From Pleodorina starrii (lineage: Eukaryota; Chlorophyta; Chlorophyceae; Chlamydomonadales; Volvocaceae), in the NCBI GenBank assembly GCA_030267565.1, contig BRXU01000038.1:372001-436000 (forward strand): DNA of 64,000 nt, in the 5' to 3' direction. The translations under genes and the position numbers were made by a program. Within the stretch, counting starts at the first letter, position 1; each line of letters begins with the position of its first letter. The notes below the pieces were generated by a model. The model saw only the letters and a program-made list of their open reading frames with translations. It searched no databases and was not told where the DNA came from. Of the stretch, positions 21,103 to 31,800 are shown one piece after another.

Positions 21103-24100
21103 ATGGCGGAAATCAATTACAGCAGCCGCGGCGGCATCCTGGGCCCGATGGCCAGCGTCCCGCCGGCTCAACACACGCCCGTGCCGCCCCACCAGGCGCC
21201 TTTCACGCCTCCGTGGGTGCCCTCGGGACCGGAGCCGCAGGCCGCCTTTGCCATGGAGGCGGGGATACGGCACAGGCAGGTACGGAAATACGGCAACGAA
21301 CCCCCCCTGACAAGAAAGTCACGACGGCTGTCAGGCACACAGGGCACTCCCGATGCACGATGCGTCACGCCACCCCGGTGCCCACCAAACATTCCGTGCC
21401 CGTGAGGAGCGATGGGGCAGAGCAATGGGGAGAACCACTCCGGTGCCCACCACATCCAAACCCCAGCCCCTGCCTCGCCACCCCCTGCCGCCGCGGCATC
21501 ACTGTCCTGCCCCGTTGTTAGCTTGTTGCGTGTCCCCGGTTCAGCCCCGTTGTGGTTCGCCCCATTGCTCTGCCCCCATCGCTCCTCACGAGCAGGGGCA
21601 GGCCCGCCTCCTCCAACCCTCGCGCGCGTGTGTCTCGCATTGCACTTTGCCAACCCCCCACCCCACCCCCACTCCCCCAATCCCAACCGCAGGTGGAGGC
21701 GTACGTGGGCGCTTCAGCAGCGGCCGCGGAGGCGCTCGGGGAGGATTGGGTCGGCCGCCGGGAACCGCGTCGCACCCCCTCGTGAGTACTGCTGGCGCTG
21801 TATCGTTGTGCTGTGCTGTGCGCTGCTGGCGCTGTGCTGTGCTGTATCGTTGTGCTGTGCTGTGCGCTGCTGGCGCTGCTGGCGCTGTTTTGTTGCGAAG
21901 CTAGAAACAAGAGAGAGAGGGCGGCGGCTGCCAGCGTTGCAGCCCCGCGGCCAGTGCTTGCGCTGCTGTAGTTGTTACTCACTTGCTGGCTCGCTCGCTC
22001 ACTCGCTCACTCGCTCACCCGCTCACTCGCTCACTCACTCACTCACTCACTCGCTCACTCACTCACTCACTCACTCGCTCACTCACTCACTCGCTCGCTC
22101 GCTCGCTCACTCACTCACTCACCCGCTCACTTGTCTGCTTGCTGGGCGCTTGTCTGCTTGGCATGGCACGGCACGGCGCGGACCCCCCCCCCCTCCCGCC
22201 AGTGGCCCCGCGGCGCCGTACCAGAAGGCGGCTGCACAGCGGGCGGCGGAGCGGGCGCTGCGGCCGTGGGACCCCGTGTCGGGCGCGGGGGAGCGGGCGG
22301 GGGCGGCGCTGCTCCGGGTGAGGCGTGGTTGGGACTTGGGAGGTGTGGGGGGCAAGGAAAGAGAGGTACGCGAAGAGCGTGAAAAACAGTAAACAAAGCG
22401 AGAAAGCGAGAAGGAACCGCAGAGCGAGGTGGCCCCCGGGAGGCAGCAGGGCGCCCGGTTCCGGGCGCCAACTGATTGACGACTCCGACCACCTTAAAAC
22501 CCTAAAAAACGTTAAAACCCTAAAACTTAAGTGTCCATGAACGTAAGCCCTTGGTCCCAACCTCCCCGAGATCTGTGCGTGGCTTACCCCTCCATCCCCC
22601 CCCGCCCCGCCGCCCCCCGTGCAGGTGCCTGGCGCCAACGCCGGCGCGGCGTCGCTCGCGCCGCCCGACGCTCCGTCGCTGTTCGTGCCGCCGGGGCAGC
22701 TACAGGCGGAGGCAGTAGCGGCGGCGGCGGGGCGAGTGGGGCGCGGCGGCGAGGGCCAGCGGCGGGCGGAGGGCGCGGTTTCGGCGCGCGAGGGCGCTCC
22801 TGCTCGTGAGCTGTGGGCGGTCGGGCTGTTCAAAGAGCCGCCGAAGTACTGCACCGCGTGCCGAGGTGAGCTGCTGTTGTCGTTGTTGTTGGTGGCGTTG
22901 AAGTCGTTGGTGTCGTGCCGTGTGGGCTTCAGACTCCGCTGCCGAAGCCGACCCTAACAGCTGTTAAAGAGTCGACCGAGGGCTAGTACTCAATTATGTA
23001 TAACCCTGTGGCCACACTTTCCGGTCCCTTTCGGTGATTACTCTTGCCGTACTCTTGCCGTACCGGTGCTGTCCAGGCGGTCATGAGCCCTCGAAGGTGG
23101 CCAACCCCGAGTGGCAGCCGTACAGCCCTGCCGTACGGCTCGGCAACCTGCAGCTTTTGGACACCAAGTTTCGGGTGAGCGGTGTTTGCGCGTGCGTTTG
23201 TGTTTGTGTTTGTGTGTGAGGGCGGGGAGCGCGGGGTAGAGTAGAGAGGAGGGTGGGACATATCACATATGTGTGCATGCATGCATGGATGGGCAAACCC
23301 GCTCATTCACCTCCACACCCATACCCACCCACCCACACACCCACACCCACACCCCCCCACACACGCATTCCCTGCAGCGTGCCATGGCCAAGGGTATGCT
23401 TTGCTGCCAGCTCAGCGACTCGCTTTGGGAGCCGGTGCGCTGGTCGACACAGCCTGCCGCCATGACCCCCCATCAATTCCGGCAGCAGCTGGCACTGGCG
23501 CTGGACGGTGAGTTTGTGGGTTGCGGGCAAGAAACCCGACCCACGGGTCACTCACCGACCCCCGGGTCACTCGCCGACCTACCGCGGGTCACTCACCGAC
23601 CCACGGGTCACTCACCGACCGACCCACGGGCCGCCCAAGAAGTTCTGATAGCAGCTGGCGCCGGCCTTCGACACCACACCAAACATTACATCACTTCGAC
23701 TGCCTGCAGGTATTCGGGAGGGCCACGAGCCGTTCCGCTTCCTGGCGAGCCGCGCCGTGGAGGCTCTGCTGGCGGCCCCGGGTCGCGGCACGCTGGTGGC
23801 TGGTGCGATTCCGGAGCTGGTGGCTCCTCTGAAGCTGTGTCTCAACACCATGCAGCCGCAGCTGGTGGGCGGGGCGCTGCTGATTATCATCCGGTGAGAA
23901 ACGGTCTCGGTCATTCGTGGAGGGGAGGGTCGGTTTTCCGGTTCGGATTTAAGGACAGGGCTGTGGTGTTACTGTGGAGACGCCGGTAGGGTGTATAGAT
24001 CCCCCCACCCGGTCTCCCGTCTCTCCCCTTCCCTCCGTCCCTCCGTTGCGCACGTATCTACCGCTCACGGGCTCCGGCCTATCTTCCCACCCTCCCTCCC

Positions 24101-25783
24101 TCCCAACTCCCACATCCCACATGCCACCTCCCCCCTCAGGCTGCTCGGCTGTCACCCCTCCGTGGCGTCCGCGCTGGGCCCCTTCCTGCGCCATCTGCTG
24201 CCCACCCTGGCTGTGTTTCGGAGCCACCGACGGCCGCTGGAGCTCCCAGCACCCGTCTGCCTGCCCCCCACCGGCAGCTTCTCAGGTGCGGGAAGGGGGG
24301 GGGTGCGGAGGAGGGGGTGCGTGAAGGAGGGGGGTGGGGGAAGAAGGGGGTGCGGAGGAGGGTTATTCACGGATACATAAGGGGGATTGCGGGGTTGGTC
24401 CTCCAGACCCTTTCCCTGACTTCACCACCACCGTTGCCGTTGCCGTATACCTCCGCTATCGGCCCCACAGGTTCCGGAGCGCCCCGCGGGTCGGTCAGCC
24501 GGGCGTGCCGGGTGTGCGGTGCACCTGTATTCCGAGAGTGCGACAAGGCGGCGGCGGCACGGGAGGGGGTGGCGGTGGCCTGGGCTGGGTCGCCGGAGGT
24601 GGCGGCGGCGGCGGGGTCGGCGGCGGCGGAGGGCACCGCAGCCAAGCGGCTGCCGGGTCGGATGTGCTCAAGGTGGGTGTGGGTGTGGGTGTGGGTTTGC
24701 AGGAGCCTTGGCGCCAACTTGCATTTGTTTGTGGCCAATGAACGAGCGTGTTGCAATACGGCATTACGGCATTACGGCATACGGCAATGCAGGTATACGC
24801 TGGAATCGCTGGTTGAGGAGGTCCTGGGGATGCTGGCGGGGGGCGGTGGCGAGGTGGCTCGGCGGCTGATCCGCAGCTATATCCCCGGCTTCACCTACTA
24901 CCCGCCCCAGGTGGGTTGTGGGTTTAAGGGTTTTAGGGTTTTGGTGGGGCAGGGGCGTGGGACGGTGGGACCGGGGGCCTGAGCGTCAGTTGGGGGATCT
25001 GCGCGATCCGTCGTCCTCTTTCCATCCGCGATCTGCCGCGGGTGCCCCGAAGCTGCCGTTGCTCGGGGAATGCTTTTGGGAGGAGACTCGGCTCCGAAGG
25101 CAGGGTTTGGGTTTCGGTTGACGCTCGGTGCGCGCCCGGTCACCCTGGGCTCCACGCCGCAGGACCAACCGTCGTGCCGTACGGTGGAGGAGCTGTTGGA
25201 ATCCCGGGGGACCACCACAGTGCACGGCTCCCGGCCGGAACGGCCCCGCAGCGCGCCTCGAGCCGCAGCCGCCCGGCACCGGCCTGCAACCGCCGGCGGC
25301 GGCGCCGCCGCCGCCAAGGGCAAAAAGGCCGCTGCGCGGCAGCAGCAGCAGCAGCAGCAGCCGCGGCGGCTCAGCGACGGTGGCGGCGGCGGTAGTCCGC
25401 CCTGGAGACCTTCCATACTTTCCGCCGCCGACTTGGCGCGCTGGGATGGGATCGAGTTCCGAGACATGCCGTACGGCCAGGAGGCGCAGCGGCACGCTTT
25501 CGACCCCGTCGTGATGATCGATGGCGGCGGCGGCGGCGGCGGTACGGCAGCGCTGCGCGTCTCGACGCCCGTGCCCATCTTTGACAGCCACCACGACCCG
25601 CTGTATCGGATGCTGTTGGCGGCGCGGTTCGATGAAGACCCGCGGGTCGGTGCCGCCGCCGAGTCGGCGACCCGCAGCGGCGACGCTCGGCGCGGCGGCA
25701 GCGGCGGCGGCGGATCGCGCGCCAACCCCAACGCAGCGGTGCCGTACAAGGCATCGCCGGCGGGGCTGCGACAAGCCTGGTAG
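21103..25783 (+). CDS. PACRG-like (parkin co-regulated) domain protein
   Basis: Eleven exons: 21103-21279, 21693-21781, 22203-22317, 22625-22865, 23077-23174, 23378-23507, 23710-23893, 24140-24285, 24471-24672, 24793-24910 and 25163-25783. Phases agree at all ten junctions, giving 707 codons. From about residue 195 to 500 the order matches PACRG proteins: FRRAMAKGMLCCQLSD, IREGHEPFRFLASRAVEALL, AIPELVAPLKLCLNTMQPQL, FLRHLLPTLAVF, then RYTLESLVEEVLGML and RSYIPGFTYYPPQ. PACRG is an alpha-helical repeat protein of the inner junction of axonemal doublet microtubules; relatives bind tubulin. The N-terminal 190 residues and a 207-residue C-terminal exon (poly-Gln/Gly, DMPYGQEAQRHAFDPVVMID) are not part of the usual family. 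Two CxxC-type motifs, KYCTACRGG and RACRVCGAPVFREC, are also extra. Assignment to the family is firm; whether it is the ciliary PACRG or a PACRG-like paralogue is open. Confidence 0.82.
21987..22132. repeat. TCAC/TCGC microsatellite
   Basis: Long run of CTCACTCG-type tetranucleotides in intron 2 of the PACRG-like gene. Confidence 0.95.
23533..23640. repeat. Tandem ACCCACGGGTCACTCACCG units
   Basis: Four to five imperfect copies of GACCCACGGGTCACTCACC, each containing the near-palindrome ACCCACGGGT. It lies in intron 6 of the PACRG-like gene. Confidence 0.85.
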
Positions 25784-26124
25784 CGTCGCGCTCACAGACT
25801 CCACCATCTGCCAGCCGAAACGTTAACGGAAACGAGTCAACGCAGCATGCTGCCGTGTGTACGACACTGTACTGCGGTTGTCGTAATCGTATGCATAAAT
25901 TGGAAACGGGATGAGCCAATCAATGCCCCGGATATGATTGGTGTGTTAACTGTTCCTGATAGCCGGCTGGCTTGTACGACAGCTGCTGCTTGTGAGAGAC
26001 ACGCCGGGAGAGTACGACTTGGCTCTGGTCCAGAAATGAGCCCTAAGCCGTGCTGCTCAGGGTTTTACAGTTTTGTGCCGTATTGGTATTTTTGGTTTGG
26101 TGTCGTTGTTGTTTAAGTGTGGTC

Positions 26125-26260
26125 CCCAGACCCTGGGAGCTGGGACGGGTTTAGAGCCTGGGGGCCAGCGAGCGTAGCATTGTTGTTGCTATGGTTGTTA
26201 TAAAGTGTACTTTTAGACCCTGGGACGGGTTTAGAGCCAGTGGGCCAGCGGACATAGTAG
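26125..26260. repeat. Imperfect direct repeat, GGGACGGGTTTAGAGCC
   Basis: GACCCTGGGA, GGGACGGGTTTAGAGCC and GGGCCAGCG appear in the same order twice, about 77 bp apart. Probable local duplication in the intergenic region. Confidence 0.75.
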
Positions 26261-26788
26261 CTGTTGTCTGGCTGTGCCGCGCCGTGCCGTGCTGGCTTAA
26301 CAGGCGCAGGTCTTCCCTGTTGTTCTCCGCAGCTGGGCGGAGCACGGAGGTCGGTTCAGTTTCGCAGCCGAGATTTGAGTCTCTCTGGTCGGTGTTGGGG
26401 CCGGAAAGACACACAAAACCAACAGGTCGTGCCTCGGGTCGCTCTTTGGGGCCGCCTTCCTTCCTTCGCGGTTTGGGCTTCCTTCGGCTGTGTGTGCCAG
26501 GCACAGTGTCCGGCGCGGTATGCGCCGACAGGTGATCCGGCAGGCGCTCCCTTGACCCACAGATACGGTTGAGATTTGACCTCGCGCGGACGTCGATGGA
26601 TCACTCGCATGTACGGCAGATATCCATCCATCCATCGGTATCCACTGGCGCGCGCTCAGCTGCGCACCGCGGTCACCCGGTCCCCTCTGCTCTCCTCTGC
26701 ACTTGCCGCGTGATACCATGACTCACGACATCGCGTCTGCTCCCCTGCATCATGCATGTCCATGGTCGGAGGCACCCGGTAGAAACTA

Positions 26789-26793
26789 TGTAA
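26789..26793 (+). terminator. Candidate TGTAA signal of the PACRG-like gene
   Basis: TGTAA about 1 kb beyond the stop. It is the first on this strand that I noticed, and weak evidence alone. Confidence 0.25.
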
Positions 26794-28881
26794 AACCCAG
26801 GAAGCCAGGAAAATACCGGTAGCGCCCCATTCCCGGTTTTGCCATCCCCTCCCTGGCGCCTTGCCTTGTCCTGCCCGACGGCCCAATCGCCCCCAGAAAG
26901 GCTTACCGTACACACGCAATCAATTCCAATTCCGTCCAAGAACGCGCGGACGCCGACGCTAACGCGATATCAGCACGAAGCAGATACAAGTCAAAATCCC
27001 CAAATCCCCAACATCCCGGGACGTGTCAAAAAAGTTGCGGGTACGAATCACTTCCCTGCCCCACGTGTGTGAGCTTGTGTGTTATTGATTCCCGTGCGGA
27101 ACAATGTGCGTGTGCGTGTGTGAGTGTGTGTTCTTGCGTCCCTAAGACCATACAAGACCGAAGCCAGAGACCCTTGCTGCTGCTCCAGCGGCCGCGGCTC
27201 CCGTCCAGTCCACTCCGCTTCAGCTCAACGCCATCTCCAGCCCCCAACCCCCTCCTCCCCGACGCAAGCCCCCTATCCAGCCCCTCCCCCGACCCCACCC
27301 GCCAAACACCTTCCGTGTCCCCGAAGAAGCCCAGGCCCCCCTCCGGCTGGGCCCGCCGCCGCCTGTCCGCGATGCTGGGACGCCAAGCTTTCAGTGCGCG
27401 GACCGGAGTGCCACTACACCGGAGTGTGTCTCCAAAGGGCGCGTGAAGACGGAGACGAAGACGAAGAAACGCAAGGACGGGAAGGGGGACGGGAAGAGCA
27501 GCAGGCAGGCCACGCACGCCGGGCAGCGAGCCTGCTGCGTGAGGGATGGATCACGAACCTCGCCCATGCTCGCGCGCAGACTGACCGTGTCGTCAACGGG
27601 CAACGAGGCGGCGGCGGCGCGCGCTCGCGCGCCCCGCCCCCTCTTCCTCCTCCTCTTCCACGCGCCCTGCCCTGCCTTGCCTTGCCCGGGCCCTGCCTCT
27701 CGCAGATTAGCGCGGCCAAGAGCCTCCCGGGCTTTGGCCGCTCTCTTCCTCTTCCTCGAATAGGACGTGGTCACGCGCAGCGGCGTCGGCGCCCACGTCC
27801 TCTTAGAGGTAGAGGAACAGGAAGAGGAAGGAAGGTGCGCGGTTGAAGAGCAGACACCCAAAGCTTTGGACCGACCGAGTTGGCATGCCTGGAGCCGTTC
27901 GGCCTTCATGGCCGCTGGGGCCCGCCGAAACAAAAAGGCACCCGCACCCGACGTGGCTGCGGCGCAGACTGTCGCACCCAAACTACCGCAATTGCCGTTC
28001 GGGCCCATAGCGCCATCATGTACGACAGTGTACTGCAGGTGTTAAGGTTTGAAGCAACGGGGTCGCATCGTCTGGGGCACCGGCGAGGGCCGCCGCAGGC
28101 GCCGTCACCCGCCGGGCCAGCGGCGCCAGCTACGCGGACGCGCTCGGCAGCGCAGCAGCAGCAACCCGCCAGGCCACAGCGCACTCGGGCGCTCAGCAGC
28201 AGCGCCGGCGCGCGCGGGGCGGCACGGCATCTTTTCCCCGTACGCTTGTTCGCCCCGAAAACGATGCCGCCATGCATGCAAGTTGGCTCGACGAGGAGGG
28301 GAGACCCACTGACCCAGCCCAGCCCAGCTCAGCGCAGCGCAGCGCTGCGCTGCCCAACACAACAAGGAAACCAATCAAGCCCCGACCGACCTCCTGCAGC
28401 AATGTGTGAGATCCCACTGAGATTCCCCAAAGCACCCCCATTTCCCCATGCGCGCCCCAAGGCCGGGCGGGGCGTGTGAATGCGCGTCCCAAGGCCAGGC
28501 GGAGTGTGTGTGTGTGTGCAAGAGTACAGTAGTTAAACGTTTAGCGTATCCTGCCCAGTCCAACAACGATGTGGGTTGATCAATCATCCGTCCCGTCCGT
28601 GGGTAATCCAACACACCTCGCAGCGAGCCGTTATGCTGTCCCCGCCGTACAGCCCGCCGTGCCGTACCGTTTGCAGTATCCCGTGTCAAGCAAGCACGCC
28701 AAACCCAACCAAATCAGATCCTGTCCTTCCGCCTTCCGCCTTCCGCCGCCAAACTGATGACCGCGAGGCGGTCAGCCCTTTTCGCCACCAACAAACACAC
28801 ACACAGACACAGACATCACGCGTCCATGCCACACCACACCATCGAGCCACGTCAGCGAGCGGTACGACACCGTACGGTAGT

Positions 28882-31800
28882 CTAATCCGGGAACTCCGGA
28901 TCGTACGGCGCGTCCAACGGATCGCCGTCGCCGTTGCCCATCGGGCTCCCGCCAAAGCCACCCAAGCCATGGTGCTGCTGCTGCTGCTGCTGGTGGTGGT
29001 GGTGGTGAGGGTCGCCGGAGCCTTGTGGCTGCGGCGGCGGGGGCTGCTGCTGATGCTGCTGCTGCGGTGGCGGCGCGAATGGCGGAGCGCCCGGGTGTTG
29101 CGGCGGCATGTGGTGTGGATGATGAGGGTGCCCGGGCGGCAGGAACTGCGGCGACGGGTGCGGGTGTGGCAGCGACTGGTGGTGCCCCGGCGGTGGTTGT
29201 TGCTGCTGTGGTTGCTGCTGCGGCGGCTGCGATGAGGTGGGGTGCGGTCCAGCGCCGCCTGGCGGCGGCCCGCCGCCGCCGCCGCCGCTGCCGAGCATAT
29301 CCCCGAGTCGGTCGCGCTCCTCCTGTAGTGTCGCCGGCGAGCGGCAGCAGTGGTGCAGCAGCAGCAGCAGCGGGGTTTGGATCGGATTGCGCAGCAGCGA
29401 CGAGGCAGCAAAGAAGCAAACAGCGGCCAACGACACGGACCGCCCCTCAGCCCCTCAGCCCTCACCGACCGTGAACCCGCACCACCGCTGAAGCCCACAT
29501 CCCCAGACACACCCCACCCCCAAAAGACCACAATGCGCGCGACCCAAAAGCCCTCAACACCCCCACAACCCCTCCAAAAAGACCACAATGCGCGCGTCAC
29601 CCCCAAAACAACCCCGTCACCCCCAAAACAACCCCGTCACCCCCAAAACAACCCCGTCACCCCCAAAACAACCCCCAACGGGCCGCACCTGGCTCATGCT
29701 CGCAAAGGCGTTAGCTAGCAACATAGCCGTCTGATCCGTATTGTTGGCCAGCGCCGCCGCCAGCTGGTCAATGCCCGCGGGGTCCAACGGTGGCGGAACC
29801 GCCCCAGCTCCGGAACCGGAACCGGGAGCAGCGCCACCGCCGCCTGAGCCCACTGTCGGCAGCCCACTGCCGGGCTGCGAGTGCGGTGGCTGCTGCTGCC
29901 CGCCTGGGCCGCCTGGGCCGCCGGCGCCGGGCGGTGGGTGCTGCCCCGAGTGGGGTGGCGGCCCTGCCGTCGGCGGATGGCCCCCACCTGCGGTCCGAGG
30001 CGCGTGTCGATGCTGAATGAGGATAACGACTTAACGAGGAACGAGGCGCATGTGATTTGGTGGGTAGATGATAAGATGAATGGTAAAAACACACACACAG
30101 ACACGCATGTGTGCCCCACCCCCCCAAAGCAGATCCAAACGAGGAAGGAGTGTGTGTCCCACACCCCCGTGCTCTTCCCGCCGCAGCTCATGAACCCCCC
30201 CCCGGGATGCCCCGGCATGAGCCGCCCTTCTCAAGGTGCACTCTCACCCTCACTCTCACCCTCACTCCCACTCCCACCCTCACCCTCACCCTCACCCTCA
30301 CCTGGCTGCTGCTGCTGCTGCTGTTGCCGCTGCTGGGGCGGTTGCTGCCCTGGTCCGCCGTGCGGGTGCTGCGGCCCCTTCGGGCCCTGAGGCGGCATCC
30401 CGCCCCCAGACCCCTGAGGCTGCAGACCCGAGCCCTGCGTCTGCAGCTGCGGACCGCGGCCGTTGGCCATCGCCGCTGGCCCACCGCCGCCGCCGCCGCC
30501 GCCGGCGTCGCCGCCACCGAAGCCCGAGGCGCTAAGCGCGGAGAGCGCGCCGGCGAGGTCCGGCAGGCCGCCGGCGAGCGGATGACCCATGGGTCCGCCC
30601 GGCGGCGGCGCATGGCCGTCGCCGCCGGGGCCGCCAGGCCCGGCGCCGCCACCCGGCCCCGCCATGGGGTTCATTCCCGGCATAGGGCCCATGTGCCCTC
30701 CAGGTCCGCCCATATGGGTCATCCCCGGCGGCGGCGGCTGCAGGTTCATGGGGTTCATGCCGGGCAGGGGCCCGAGGGGGAAGGGCGGCATCATGCCGTG
30801 CGGCCCGCCCGCCAGCGCCGCAAGGGGGTTCATGCCGGGTGGCCCTCCGGGGCCCAGCAGCGCCGCGGGGAAGGGCGGCATGCCGGGGAGTCCGAAGGGC
30901 GGCGCCGTGGGGTCCATGCCGGGCAGCGGGAAGGGCGGCATCATGTGGGGCATCCCGGGGAGGCCGCCCTGCAAGCAGAGAAGGATGGGACGCGGGCGGA
31001 TGGACGGGGAGGGAGGGAGGGAGGGATGGGACGGGGGCGGATGGACGGGGTAATTAAAAGGGCCCGGGGCAAGGGAACGCAACGCAGTTACCGGACGGGG
31101 AGGGAGGGAGGGAGGGAGGGAGGCCGGGGGGTAAAGCGGATGTTGTTTGACAAGGTCGGTTTGGTTGGGGGCTGTGGGGCCACTAACGGAGTGCCCAGAC
31201 CGGACCGGATCGGACCAGAGAACCGCCGCGAGAGGTGTTGGCACGTTGGGGTAACGCGAGGCATGGCACCGGCACAAGCAGCAGCAATCCGCGCCGCAAG
31301 GGACAAGACAGGACAGGACGGGGAGGGGCTGGCGCGCCGTCTGCCGCGGCCGGAATCCGTTCGGCGCATGCCGCCTGCCGCAGACGGGTAACACTCCCAG
31401 CCGGCCCAGTGTTCGCTTCCCTACCGGCGGCATGCCCAGGAAAGGCGCGCCGCCGTCCATTCCGCCCATTCCGCCCATCACAGCTTGCTGCTGTTGTTGC
31501 TGCTGCTGTTGTTGTTGCTGTTGTTGCTGCTGCTCCTGCTGCTGTTGCTGCTGCAGCTGCTGCTTCAGCGCCTCCTCGAGCTCCCGCTCCCGCTCCCGCT
31601 GCTCGCGCTCCTGCTGCTCTTGCTCCTGAGGTTCACCAAAGGGCCAACGGGGGAGCCAGCGGGCGAGGACACGCCGGATGCATCCGAGCGATAAGACCTT
31701 GGCGAGCAGAGGCACGGCAGGGAGCGGCAGGAACAAATGGATCGCCAATGCGTCCAACTGCGGACAATGGGTACGGTAAGCGCGAGAGCGAGCAACGCCG

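Larger units (their letters stand above)
25784..28881. other. 3.1-kb convergent region, one possible but unproven gene
   Basis: This lies between the PACRG-like stop and the CID-gene stop. Near 27170-28010 both strands stay open for 120-240 codons. The + strand gives a Lys-rich frame (KTETKTKKRKDGKGDGKSSR); the - strand gives a 205-codon frame 28008-27391. I could not find exon borders that give one coherent protein, so no CDS is called. The rest shows duplicated non-coding blocks and GC-rich ORF shadows. Confidence 0.4.
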
